Part shown: piece by piece, positions 8,036 to 16,370 of the stretch | How positions within the stretch are numbered: position 1 is the first letter of the stretch | How the letters are laid out: the number at the start of each line of letters is the position of its first letter | Source: Commensalibacter sp963921845 | GTDB lineage: Bacteria; Pseudomonadota; Alphaproteobacteria; Acetobacterales; Acetobacteraceae | NCBI RefSeq assembly: GCF_963921845.1 | Contig: NZ_CAWUGZ010000041.1 | Coordinates: 1 to 18,557, forward strand | Direction: 5' to 3' | Length of the DNA stretch: 18,557 nt | Made by a program: the position numbers and the translations under genes | Notes under the pieces: generated by a model | Databases searched by the model: none | Seen by the model: only the letters and a program-made list of their open reading frames with translations | What the model was told of the DNA's origin: nothing

Positions 8036-9334
8036 TTAACTTAAACAAGAAACAGCTTGCGCTGCACTCCAACCAGAACGCATTGCCCCTTCTATTGTTG
8101 AAGGCAATCCGGTCTCGGTCCAATCCCCTGCTAAAAATAAATTTTTTAAAGGCGTATAACACGATGATCTCAGTTTTAGCTGCTCATTAGAAGCCAAGAA
8201 ACTAGCTCTCTTTTCCCACAACAACCGGTGCGGCGGCACAATCTCTGGTAAATTACTATCAACAATTGGATTCAAAACGAATTGTACTTCTTTCCATATT
8301 AAGTTAATTAAATTCTCTGTTGAACACCCTGTTAACCGATTAGCAGCGCTAACCGTTACGGAAATAACGCCCGCTTTGATAAATATCCACTCACTTATTC
8401 CACCTATAACACCAATGAATCGAGCTCGGTTAACGCTACCTTTCGTATTTAACTTAAAATCAACAGCATAATGTATATTGAGAATACTTTCGAATTGGTT
8501 GGGTATTTTAATTTCTCGAGCAATAGGAAATAGTAATTGTGTTAAGGCATAGGGATGGATAGCAAGAATAACTTTGTCCTTTTGACCTAATTCAACTTTT
8601 CCACGACTCGTTATAAAATAATCAATGCGATCGTCATTAACGTGTAATTCCACCAATCGAGATTGAGTATAAGCTTGCCCCCCTTGTACTTTTATAAGAG
8701 ATAATGCCGGGTAAACAAAAGTTTCAGACAATCCCTCTCTGGCCAAATACGGTATGCATTTCATTCCACCTTTTGCCAAAGACTGCTTTATAACTGAGCT
8801 AAGTAGTATAGCACTTGCCCTTTCGTTGGTCGTATTTAAAACCGAAATAGAAAAAGGCCATAACAATCGTCGCGATAACTGACCTTCGACCAAGCAATCT
8901 GCAACCGTATCTTTATCACTGGCTTTTAACAAATGATAAAAAGAAATTAATTCTTTTAAACGATAATCAGGAACATTAGATTTGGAAGAAAACAACCACC
9001 AAGGTATTTTCCCTTTAGATAAACAAATATTCCAACGCTTATTCTCTTCCAAGTCAATGAATGGAAAAAAGGGCTTGCCCGAGCTAATTAATTGATCTTC
9101 TGAATTTAAAGTTTGTAAATACTTAAATACCGTTTCATTACTGGATAAAATAAGATGCGTGCCATTGTCTATTAAACGCTGTAAAGCAGGATCATAAAAG
9201 GATCTTGCTCTTCCACCGAATACCCGACTGCCTTCATGTAAATTAATTTGCAATTCTTGTTGATGAGAAAGAAAAACAGCAGACGATAATCCTGCTAATC
9301 CTCCGCCTATAATATGGATATGACTTTTAACCAT
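8036..9334 (-). CDS. hpnE: Hydroxysqualene dehydroxylase HpnE (FAD-dependent)
   Basis: A 432-residue amine-oxidase-type flavoprotein. In the known three-enzyme bacterial route HpnE reduces hydroxysqualene to squalene. The FAD-binding GxGxxG is in IIGGGLAGLSSA (G10, G12, G15), followed by the acidic end of the second strand (E34) and the GGRARS motif at 40-45 typical of this family. The C-terminus carries the second FAD signature, FLAGDWTETGLPSTIEGA, as in phytoene desaturase-like enzymes. AAGGA lies almost directly against the ATG (about one base of spacing), tighter than usual. It follows hpnD after 8 bp, so the two are co-transcribed. Confidence 0.93.
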   Translation of the reverse strand: MVKSHIHIIGGGLAGLSSAVFLSHQQELQINLHEGSRVFGGRARSFYDPALQRLIDNGTHLILSSNETVFKYLQTLNSEDQLISSGKPFFPFIDLEENKRWNICLSKGKIPWWLFSSKSNVPDYRLKELISFYHLLKASDKDTVADCLVEGQLSRRLLWPFSISVLNTTNERASAILLSSVIKQSLAKGGMKCIPYLAREGLSETFVYPALSLIKVQGGQAYTQSRLVELHVNDDRIDYFITSRGKVELGQKDKVILAIHPYALTQLLFPIAREIKIPNQFESILNIHYAVDFKLNTKGSVNRARFIGVIGGISEWIFIKAGVISVTVSAANRLTGCSTENLINLIWKEVQFVLNPIVDSNLPEIVPPHRLLWEKRASFLASNEQLKLRSSCYTPLKNLFLAGDWTETGLPSTIEGAMRSGWSAAQAVSCLS

Positions 9335-9342
9335 GTCCTTAC

Positions 9343-10242
9343 TTAACTTTTCTTAAGCTGAAATACACTAAATGATAAACTAAATAAAGCCAACACCAAT
9401 TTTTCAACTTTTGAAAGAGAGACCTTCTTGAAAGGAGGGCGCCAACCCAGCCTTTTTTGTTTAAAAAGCAAAAATTGATACGAAACAGCCATAATCCTAG
9501 CAGGGAAAATTGCTTTGGGATCGCAAAATGAAATCGCCTTTTTAGCCTGTCGGAAATGATCTTGGGCTCGATAATATACAATATTAGCCACTTCGTGAAT
9601 AAGAGGAGAACACACACAAGCATTAGGATCCAAAGGAAGATGGAACCGTTTCAAAAGCTCTTTCGGTAAATACAAACGCCCATGAAGAGCATCTTCTTCA
9701 ATATCTCGTAAAATATTCGTTAGTTGTAATGCACGGCCGAGATGATACGCAACATTTTGAGCTGCTTTAGAGCTATCTCCAAATATACGGACCGCTAATC
9801 TTCCAACAGCAGAAGCAACTCGATCGCAATATAAATCAAGCGTGACTTCATTCGGTGCAACAATAGGGTTATCGATATCCATTTCCATGCCATCAATAAT
9901 ATCTATGAAATCCTTTTGCTGAAGATCATAACGACGAATGGCATTTTGCAATACACGTTCTACAGAGTCGGCGGCTTTTCCTTCATATAGCCGAGCTATC
10001 CGTTCACGCCAATTTTGTAAAAGACGATGTTTATCAACACTATCTCCACCTTCATCAGCAATATCGTCAACATTGCGACAAAAACTATATAAGGCATACA
10101 TACTATAACGACATTCAGGAGCTAAAACTTGCATGCCTGCAACAAAAGATGTCTTTGAGCCACGGACAATTGCTTCGACATAACTCAGATCAAACTCGCT
10201 ACATCCCATAATCTGTGCAGTTTCAGTTAAGAGTTTACGCAT
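9343..10242 (-). CDS. hpnD: Presqualene diphosphate synthase HpnD
   Basis: A 299-residue trans-isoprenyl diphosphate synthase of the squalene/phytoene synthase family. HpnD joins two farnesyl diphosphates head to head to give presqualene diphosphate. Both Mg-binding aspartate motifs are intact: DDIADE at 59-64 (in FCRNVDDIADE) and D180-x3-D184 in NILRDIEEDALHGRLYLP, with the substrate-binding arginine and tyrosine around them. Length is typical. A GGGA lies 13 bp before the ATG, farther than ideal. It lies 131 bp downstream of hpnC and 8 bp upstream of hpnE. Confidence 0.95.
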   Translation of the reverse strand: MRKLLTETAQIMGCSEFDLSYVEAIVRGSKTSFVAGMQVLAPECRYSMYALYSFCRNVDDIADEGGDSVDKHRLLQNWRERIARLYEGKAADSVERVLQNAIRRYDLQQKDFIDIIDGMEMDIDNPIVAPNEVTLDLYCDRVASAVGRLAVRIFGDSSKAAQNVAYHLGRALQLTNILRDIEEDALHGRLYLPKELLKRFHLPLDPNACVCSPLIHEVANIVYYRAQDHFRQAKKAISFCDPKAIFPARIMAVSYQFLLFKQKRLGWRPPFKKVSLSKVEKLVLALFSLSFSVFQLKKS

Positions 10243-10373
10243 AGTTTAATAGATTCCCTAAGTTTGAAAAATGAATTAAAATAACGAAAATTTTAATAGC
10301 CCGTTTACAAAAAATGATCAATTGAGCTTATTATTTTTATAAGTCACTGTTTTAAAAAGCAATCTTAAATATT

Positions 10374-11255
10374 TTAGAAAAACTGTGCAAACGCTTTAAG
10401 TATTGACGACGCGATATCTTTTTTTCCAAGTTTCACGCGCGCTGATAATGGATCTTGTTCTCTCAAATTTTTGGCTAATTTTTGAGATAAAAAAACGATA
10501 ATAGCACTTTCTAATTTCAATCGTCTGTCTTTGATTAACTTAGGTAAATATTCAGCCTCATGATTGAAAACATCAACATAATCAAGCAGCTTATCAAAAA
10601 CTTTCCTTAAAAGCGGACTCGTTGTGGATTTTCTTAATGCCTGAACATGTATCTCTTTATTTTCAAGCATATCTAGAGGAATATAACAGCGATCAAGCTC
10701 TATTAAATCATTTTTACAATCTTGAAGATGATTTAAAATTTGTAAAGCTGTACATAATGCATTGGAAGCATGTATTGCCTGATGTTCTTCTTGATGCAAC
10801 GTTAATAAAAAATGTCCAACAGGATTAGCTGAATACTGACAGTAAGTTGCAAGTTCTTCAAAGCTAGAATATCTGTTTTTGACAGCATCTTGACGAAAAG
10901 CAATGAGTAGATCGGTTGCCGTATTAAAAGGTATATTCATTTCAATTAAAGTATTTCGCAAGTACCGCGCTGTCAAAATATCTGAACGATCTGGTGCAGG
11001 TTCATCATGGCATAAAACCGCTTCCATACCTTTTAGTCGCTTAATTTTTTGCTCTGCACTTAGAACATTACTATCCGCTATATCATCAATAACACGGGCA
11101 AAATTATAGTAAGCTTTAACGTGCGGGCGAAATTTCCGTTTAATTACCAATGAACCAACTGGAAAATTTTCATCTTTGGCCTTTTTCCCTGAAGAAACAT
11201 CTTGCATTCCCCAAATTGACGCATCGTATAAAAAGGATGTTTCCAATACGGTCAT
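10374..11255 (-). CDS. hpnC: Hydroxysqualene synthase HpnC
   Basis: A 293-residue squalene/phytoene synthase-fold protein, paralogous to HpnD. HpnC is known to convert presqualene diphosphate to hydroxysqualene. The first aspartate motif is DDIAD at 57-61 (FARVIDDIADS). The second is altered relative to HpnD: QDCKNDL, with D179 and D183, in NHLQDCKNDLIELDRCYIP, as is usual for this branch. A conserved YSANPVGH segment (141-148) matches the synthase family. It starts 5 bp after the hpnB stop, with a GAGGATC inside the end of hpnB about 12 bp before the ATG. Confidence 0.93.
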   Translation of the reverse strand: MTVLETSFLYDASIWGMQDVSSGKKAKDENFPVGSLVIKRKFRPHVKAYYNFARVIDDIADSNVLSAEQKIKRLKGMEAVLCHDEPAPDRSDILTARYLRNTLIEMNIPFNTATDLLIAFRQDAVKNRYSSFEELATYCQYSANPVGHFLLTLHQEEHQAIHASNALCTALQILNHLQDCKNDLIELDRCYIPLDMLENKEIHVQALRKSTTSPLLRKVFDKLLDYVDVFNHEAEYLPKLIKDRRLKLESAIIVFLSQKLAKNLREQDPLSARVKLGKKDIASSILKAFAQFF

Positions 11256-11260
11256 TGTTT

Positions 11261-12502
11261 TTATTGATCCTCATATGTTTCAAAAGAGGTTTGATCACAA
11301 TAGAGTTTTTGGCGGTGTTGCTTTTCAGACACTGAATTTGCATATGTACGCCCTTTCCAGACCATACCTTTACCACAAAAATAATTAATTGCCGAACCCA
11401 GGGTCGCCAAAAGATAAAATGCGGCAATAAAAGGCAAAACAAAGATCCATAAATAAGATCGATTAAAGCGGGATAAAGTTGGGACAAATGTAATAATTGA
11501 CATAATATAAGTGGCTAAAGACAATTTTTCTGTAAGATCAGTGGTAATAAATATACAAAGAAAAGGAGTAAACCACATTAAGGACATAAGCATTATCGTA
11601 AGGAGCAACAAAATACGAGAATAACCTAACTGGACATAGGCTGTTCGAGTGATCATATTCCAAATATCTTGAATTTGACAGTAAGATCTCAAAGAAGTCG
11701 CTAACAAACTGTGGCCAAGATAAATGGATCCACTTTTTTTCTTGACCAATGCTGCTAGCGTTACATCATCGATCAAGGCCGACTTCAAAGCCGAAATTCC
11801 GCCAATCTTTTTAAGAGCGCTGCAACGAATTAATACAGTACCTCCTGCGCCAGCGGCTACACGAGAAGATGGGTTATTTACTTTTTTAAAGGGATAAAGC
11901 ATACAAAAAAAATAAACAAAAGCTGGAATAAAAGCTTTTTCGAATAAAGATTGACATCTTAACCGAACCATTTCAGATACTTGGTCTAAATTTTCATTCA
12001 ATGCCTTATCTACTAGGGTTGTAAGATGTGAAGGGCTATGGAAAATATCCGCGTCCGTAAAAAAATAAAAATCGTCTTGTAATTTTTCTTTACTTTTCAA
12101 ATAGGTCATACCTTGAGATAAAGCCCATAATTTTCCACTCCATCCTTCTGGTCGTGCGAAAGATTCTATAAGAGTTAAACGATTTTTTAAATTATCCGAC
12201 AATGTTTTTTGAATATTTTTTACGATTTCTGCCGTATTGTCGGAACTCGCGTCATTAACCACCAAAATTTGAAAATAGCCTGGGTAATCTTGCTGAATCA
12301 AAGAACGAGAGACCTCTCCTATAGTCTGAGCCTCGTTTCTTGCGGGAACAATGACATAAACATTGGGCCAATTTTTCCGCTTACTTTGTTTTCGAGAATC
12401 AATTGGATATAAAAAAGGCCCTTTACTCCAAAAACGTCCATGAAAAAAACATAACCATAACCATATCGCAAACGATAGTACAGACAAAACAATCATAACC
12501 AT
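11261..12502 (-). CDS. hpnB: Hopanoid-associated glycosyltransferase HpnB
   Basis: A 413-residue family 2 glycosyltransferase anchored in the inner membrane. There is one N-terminal membrane segment (about 1-22), a cytoplasmic GT-A domain, and about three hydrophobic segments in the last third. GT2 marks are VPARNEAQTIGE, VVNDASSDNT, the metal-binding TDAD in FFTDADIFHSP, a GAGGTVLIR acceptor-side loop and an acidic LIDDVTLA that would hold the catalytic base. HpnB is found in many hopanoid operons, but its sugar donor and acceptor are not settled. An in-frame ATG two codons later is an alternative start; neither has a clear Shine-Dalgarno. It ends 5 bp before hpnC. Confidence 0.9.
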   Translation of the reverse strand: MVMIVLSVLSFAIWLWLCFFHGRFWSKGPFLYPIDSRKQSKRKNWPNVYVIVPARNEAQTIGEVSRSLIQQDYPGYFQILVVNDASSDNTAEIVKNIQKTLSDNLKNRLTLIESFARPEGWSGKLWALSQGMTYLKSKEKLQDDFYFFTDADIFHSPSHLTTLVDKALNENLDQVSEMVRLRCQSLFEKAFIPAFVYFFCMLYPFKKVNNPSSRVAAGAGGTVLIRCSALKKIGGISALKSALIDDVTLAALVKKKSGSIYLGHSLLATSLRSYCQIQDIWNMITRTAYVQLGYSRILLLLTIMLMSLMWFTPFLCIFITTDLTEKLSLATYIMSIITFVPTLSRFNRSYLWIFVLPFIAAFYLLATLGSAINYFCGKGMVWKGRTYANSVSEKQHRQKLYCDQTSFETYEDQ

Positions 12503-12585
12503 ATTTAGATAATTTAGCTAAACCAAATCATCTATCCTAATTTATTAACTTCAGTTTAGATTTCATAATTTTGAAAAATACGTTT

Positions 12586-12614
12586 TTAATAAGTATAATT
12601 TCACTACTTATTAA
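12586..12614. promoter_or_regulatory. Perfect 10-bp inverted repeat in the hpnA-hpnB gap
   Basis: TTAATAAGTA and TACTTATTAA form 10-bp arms around a 9-base centre in the 158-bp space between hpnA and hpnB. Read in the operon direction, the stem is followed by AAAAACG rather than a T run, so it does not look like an intrinsic terminator. It could be an RNA processing or stability hairpin, or an operator for an internal promoter. AT-richness makes chance formation possible. Confidence 0.35.
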
Positions 12615-12660
12615 TCTATTCTTAACCTTTGTATCAACTTTTAATATTTCATCCAATAAA

Positions 12661-13641
12661 TTAATGATTTTTTTGAAACCAGTTTACTGCATCTTGTATT
12701 GCTTCTCGCGCTGGTCTAAAATGATATCCAAGTTCTTTTTGAGCTTTAGCAGATGAAAAAAACATTTTTTTATAAGACATCATAAGCATTTCACGTGTAA
12801 CGCGTGGCTGAATACGAAAATACTTAGCGAGCCATTCCGAAACAATGGCGGCTGGCCAAATTATTTTTTGGTTTAAACGTAATAAAGGCGGTTTAACATT
12901 TGCTACACGGGCAACAGCGGCGAAAAATTCGGCTAAAAGCATATCTTCACCCCCTAAAATATACTTTTCTCCGACCACTCCATGTTCTAGAGCCAATATA
13001 TGGCCTTCTGCCACGTCATCCACATGCACAATATTTAACCCCGTATCAACGTAAGCTGGCATTTTGCCAGAAATACAATCAACAATCATTTGCCCAGTGG
13101 GCGTAGGTTTTATATCTCTAGGACCAATAGGTGTTGAAGGGTTAACAATCACAGCAGGAAGATGTTCTTCTTTAATAAGTTTTAAAACGTTTTGTTCTGC
13201 TTGATATTTCGATTGTTTATAAGCACCTATAATAGTATGAATAGGGGTCTCTTCATCCGCTATGCTTCCGTCGCCTAATAGACCTAGGGCAGCAACGGAA
13301 GAACAATAAACAATTTTACGAATTCCTGCTTGTTGTGCCAAAACCATAAGTGACTTAGTACCCTTAACATTGGTTTGGATCATACGATCCACATCGGGTA
13401 CCCACAATCGATAATCTGCAGCAATATGAAAAAGATAAATACAATCATTCAGTGCTTTAACATAGGTCTCTGGTTGTAAAAGATCTCCTTCAACATACTC
13501 AAGATCCAATCCATTTAAATTTCGCTTATCACTATTGGGACGAACTAGTACTTTAAGAGAGTATCCTTTTTTGAGCAGCTGGCGCACAACAGCTGAACCA
13601 ACAAATCCTGTAGCGCCAGTTATAAATGTTTTAACAACCAT
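12661..13641 (-). CDS. hpnA: Hopanoid-associated sugar epimerase/reductase HpnA
   Basis: A 326-residue extended short-chain dehydrogenase, numbered from the ATG at 13641. The NAD(P)-binding motif is TGATGFVG (G9, G12, G15). The catalytic residues are the serine in YCSSVAALG and YxxxK at Y141/K145 (in AYKQSKYQAEQ). A VNPSTPIGPRD segment typical of the HpnA/dihydroflavonol reductase-like group follows. Family members are linked with hopanoid side-chain or lipid-linked modification; the exact reaction is unproven. The frame also allows ATG 13653 (adding MREK), but GAGAG lies five bases before ATG 13641. First gene of the minus-strand operon, facing hpnL across about 140 bp. The 158-bp gap to hpnB is the largest in the operon. 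Confidence 0.92.
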   Translation of the reverse strand: MVVKTFITGATGFVGSAVVRQLLKKGYSLKVLVRPNSDKRNLNGLDLEYVEGDLLQPETYVKALNDCIYLFHIAADYRLWVPDVDRMIQTNVKGTKSLMVLAQQAGIRKIVYCSSVAALGLLGDGSIADEETPIHTIIGAYKQSKYQAEQNVLKLIKEEHLPAVIVNPSTPIGPRDIKPTPTGQMIVDCISGKMPAYVDTGLNIVHVDDVAEGHILALEHGVVGEKYILGGEDMLLAEFFAAVARVANVKPPLLRLNQKIIWPAAIVSEWLAKYFRIQPRVTREMLMMSYKKMFFSSAKAQKELGYHFRPAREAIQDAVNWFQKNH

Positions 13642-13790
13642 TTTTTCTCTCATTACTTTAGTGATAAAATTCTTTTTTACATTTGCTTGATAAACTTACA
13701 ACTTGCATTGTCGTTATAATTAGTTCTAATAACTATTTGATTCACAAGACAAGTAATAAATTTCGAGTAAGATTGAATAAGCAGGTTAAT
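13642..13790. promoter_or_regulatory. Divergent promoter region hpnA / hpnL
   Basis: About 150 bp separates the two divergent starts and must hold promoters for both the hopanoid operon and hpnL-tyrA. A perfect TATAAT lies on the plus strand at 13715-13720, about 70 bases before the hpnL start, but no good -35 stands 16-18 bp ahead of it. Just right of it is a small dyad, ATTAG-TT-CTAAT (13719-13730). No convincing minus-strand promoter was found. Confidence 0.4.
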
Positions 13791-14834
13791 TTGAAAAGAA
13801 TTTCCATTCTCCTATTTTTAATTGGATTAGGCGTCACGATTGCTGGTGTTGCTTGGATCGGAGCGGACAGTATCTTTAAATCTGTTTTCTCTATCGGTTT
13901 AAACCATTTGTTGTTACTAACCTTATGGCAAATTTTTGTCATTGCTTTACTCAGTACTGCTTGGCGTTCTATTTGTCCTGAATTAGGGTTGTTACGTTTA
14001 TTTTGGGCCAGAACCTTAAGAGAAGCCGCCGCAACCTGTTTACCTTTTTCGCAAATCGGGGGAATCTTACTTGGTGTTAGAGCCGTTTGCTTTAAAGAAT
14101 ACCGATTTATAGATAATCCTGAAAACCTTTCTATAGCCCAAGGAATAAGCTCTAACATTGTTGATGTCACAACAGAAACTCTTGGTCAGGCACTCTTTAC
14201 CCTGATCGGCATTTTTATTTTTGTTTCAGGTGGCTACCATATCAATCTGCAAGAAATTAATATTTTTGGAAATTACGTTAATTTAAAGTGGATAATTTTT
14301 ATCGGCAGTATTTTTCTTGCTGCAGCTCTTGTTCCTCTAATCTGGACACAAAGACAAGGATGTATAATTTTCCAAAAAATTTTTCGTTGGTTAAGCGCTC
14401 ATATTGCTCAACAATGGAGCGGAAAATTAGCGGCTAATGCCGACTTGTTGCAAAAATCTCTCGATCAGATTTGGTCAAGACCACAACGCGTGATACGAAG
14501 TTGTTTAATACATTTTCTTTGCTGGGTAATGAGCGCTTTAGGAACTTGGGCTTGCTATATTTTTTTGGGCGCTCATATAAATATTTTAGAAGCTATAACA
14601 ATTGAGGCATTAGTATGTGTCACCCTTTCCATAGGTTTTTTAATACCCGCTAGTATTGGCATCCAAGAGGGTGCTTATGTCATTTTGGGTACTATTTTTG
14701 GTATTGACCCCCATCTATCTTTTGGTTTGTCGATTTTAAGAAGAGCAAGAGATATAATTATTGGGGTTCCGGCCCTAGCCATATGGCAAGTAACTGAAAT
14801 ACGATATTTGCATAAATATAGACAAAACAAATGA
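13791..14834 (+). CDS. hpnL: HpnL-type integral membrane protein
   Basis: About 347 residues with 7-8 hydrophobic segments, of the lysylphosphatidylglycerol-synthetase-like membrane family (UPF0104) to which HpnL belongs. A conserved cytoplasmic stretch runs through LREAAATCLPFSQIGGILLG. Later come FLIPASIGIQEGAYVILG and a LRRARDIIIGVPAL end, both usual for the family. HpnL co-occurs with hopanoid loci; its biochemical role, perhaps in hopanoid handling or transport, is not established. The frame is open from a TTG at 13683, but the added 36 residues are hydrophilic and unlike the family. The TTG at 13791 gives an N-terminus LKRISILLFLIGLG that matches, with AGG five bases before it, so I chose this non-ATG start. 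It diverges from hpnA and is followed by tyrA after 58 bp. Confidence 0.82.
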   Translation: MKRISILLFLIGLGVTIAGVAWIGADSIFKSVFSIGLNHLLLLTLWQIFVIALLSTAWRSICPELGLLRLFWARTLREAAATCLPFSQIGGILLGVRAVCFKEYRFIDNPENLSIAQGISSNIVDVTTETLGQALFTLIGIFIFVSGGYHINLQEINIFGNYVNLKWIIFIGSIFLAAALVPLIWTQRQGCIIFQKIFRWLSAHIAQQWSGKLAANADLLQKSLDQIWSRPQRVIRSCLIHFLCWVMSALGTWACYIFLGAHINILEAITIEALVCVTLSIGFLIPASIGIQEGAYVILGTIFGIDPHLSFGLSILRRARDIIIGVPALAIWQVTEIRYLHKYRQNK

Positions 14835-14892
14835 CAAATTTAATTAATGATCTGTATAGCTTTTAATAAAATGTATTAAAATTGAAAAAAAA

Positions 14893-15774
14893 ATGAGCAC
14901 ACCGTTATTTAATCACATTACTATCATAGGCCCAGGCCTCATCGGATCCTCGATTCTTAGACGCATTCAAAAAGATCGTTCAATTGCGAAAACAAGTACT
15001 GCCTATGACATTGACCCAAAAGTTTGTGATAGAGTTAGAGTATTAAAAATAGCAGACCAAGTTGTTAATGATCCTGAAGAAGCTGTCCAAACTGCTGATT
15101 GTGTTGTTCTTTCCGTCCCTGTAGGTGCTATGGGTAGCGTAACTAAGGAAATAACTCCTTACATGAAAAAAGGTTCCATACTAATTGACACGGGTTCAAC
15201 CAAAGCTTCAGTAATTAATGCTATAAAACCTTATCTTACAGAAAATATGACTTACGTACCCTCTCATCCCATGGCTGGAACAGAATTTTCTGGCCCAGAC
15301 GCAGGGTATGATACTTTATTTGAAAACCATTGGTGCTTATTGACCCCAACCGAAGATTCAACACCCGAAAGTATCGAAAAAATTACTAAATTTTGGCAGA
15401 TGATGGGAGCAAATATACGATGTTTAGAAGTCAAGCATCACGACAAAGTTTGTGCTATTATTAGCCATTTGCCTCATTTGTTAGCCTTTACAATTTGTAA
15501 TACGGTAAATCACCTTTCTGAAGAAACGCGCACAGAGGTTTTAGATTATGCGGCACCCAGTTTCAGAGATTTCACCAGAATTGCTTCTTCCGATCCAACA
15601 ATGTGGAGAGACGTATTTATTAATAACCGCAAAGCTTTATTAGAAATGCTCGCACGATTTACTGAAGATACTCAAGCGATGGCTAAAGCTATTCGCTGGC
15701 AAGATGGAGAATATATTACTGATACTATTGTACAAGCACGAAAAATTCGTAAATCTATCGTTGACGATAAATAA
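14893..15774 (+). CDS. tyrA: Prephenate/arogenate (cyclohexadienyl) dehydrogenase
   Basis: A 293-residue TyrA-family enzyme of tyrosine biosynthesis, oxidising and decarboxylating prephenate or arogenate. The Rossmann GxGxxG is GPGLIG at 13-18. D39 at the end of the second strand (TAYDID) suggests NAD rather than NADP. Substrate motifs are SHPMAGTEFSG (124-134, with catalytic H125) and SHLPHLLA (191-198). There is no fused chorismate mutase and no ACT domain, which fits the short alphaproteobacterial type. Whether prephenate or arogenate is preferred cannot be told. The ATG has only an A-rich leader. It follows hpnL after 58 bp on the same strand and is probably co-transcribed, although it has no known role in hopanoid synthesis. 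Confidence 0.92.
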   Translation: MSTPLFNHITIIGPGLIGSSILRRIQKDRSIAKTSTAYDIDPKVCDRVRVLKIADQVVNDPEEAVQTADCVVLSVPVGAMGSVTKEITPYMKKGSILIDTGSTKASVINAIKPYLTENMTYVPSHPMAGTEFSGPDAGYDTLFENHWCLLTPTEDSTPESIEKITKFWQMMGANIRCLEVKHHDKVCAIISHLPHLLAFTICNTVNHLSEETRTEVLDYAAPSFRDFTRIASSDPTMWRDVFINNRKALLEMLARFTEDTQAMAKAIRWQDGEYITDTIVQARKIRKSIVDDK

Positions 15775-15801
15775 TTTTACCTTTTACTTGATTAGCGCAG
15801 G

Positions 15802-15819
15802 TGAATTTAATTAAATTCA
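15802..15819. repeat. 18-bp perfect palindrome after tyrA
   Basis: TGAATTTAATTAAATTCA reads the same on both strands and begins 28 bp after the tyrA stop. With no spacer it would make a poor hairpin, so a protein-binding dyad is as likely as an RNA role. It is entirely AT apart from one G-C pair per arm. Confidence 0.35.
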
Positions 15820-15836
15820 AGCGTTTCATATCAGTT

Positions 15837-15868
15837 CTATTAAAGCAATAAGATATTTATTTTAATAG
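15837..15868 (+). terminator. AT-rich hairpin, possible tyrA 3' end
   Basis: CTATTAAA pairs with TTTAATAG across an inner AATAA/TTATT helix, giving a long imperfect stem about 60-95 bp after tyrA. No T run follows, so termination here would be inefficient. It may instead protect the transcript end, or be a chance structure. Confidence 0.22.
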
Positions 15869-16250
15869 TAAACAAAAATCAGAATTTAAAAAATGTAATT
15901 TTTATAATTAATGTACCTTCGTTACTGAAATTTATTTAATTTTGATAGTATTAGTTTTATTTTAAGTCATCGAAGAATTGTAATACTTTTGTATTTTTAT
16001 AAAAATCCAAGACAATCTATTGAGATAATAATAAAATTTAATAAATGAAACTATTATTATATAGAGTATAAAAGCTATAAAGAATAAAAGTTTTTTATAC
16101 GTTTATCTGCATGAATCGGTTTTTATTTAAAAAATGAAATTTAAAACTATTTTTGCTGATATTATTACATAATAATGTATGATAATTGTACTTATCCAAA
16201 TAAAACTTAGCCATTTTTTAACATAAGATTATTGAAAAATCTTCTCATAA

Positions 16251-16370
16251 TTATATACCGGCAGGGACTTCACTTTTCACATTTTTATACCCCTTGTTAA
16301 TGCTAACTTTTGTAAAATCGGGCAACGTCTGGGCATCTTTTTCACTTTTCATTGGCATTTGTAGATCCAT
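16251..16370 (-). pseudogene. Short reading frame, possible gene remnant
   Basis: A 39-residue frame starting MDLQMPMKSEKD and ending VKSEVPAGI. Unlike the DNA around it, it has ordinary protein composition (Lys, Glu, Asp, Pro, Gly, Val) and clearly higher GC. The frame remains open four codons upstream of its only good ATG and includes SCGY, then meets a TAG. No good Shine-Dalgarno is present. I do not recognise the protein. It may be the conserved end of a decayed gene, perhaps a small lipoprotein given the upstream Cys-Gly, or a genuine very small protein. Confidence 0.28.

Noticed and set aside
9339..9623. Alternative minus-strand reading frame over the end of hpnD
   Set aside because: It lies wholly within the well-supported hpnD frame apart from its last four bases and has no family features.
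15993..16006. 14-bp palindrome of A and T runs
   Set aside because: A/T-only palindromes of this length are expected by chance in such AT-rich DNA, and there is no T run or gene end to make it a terminator.
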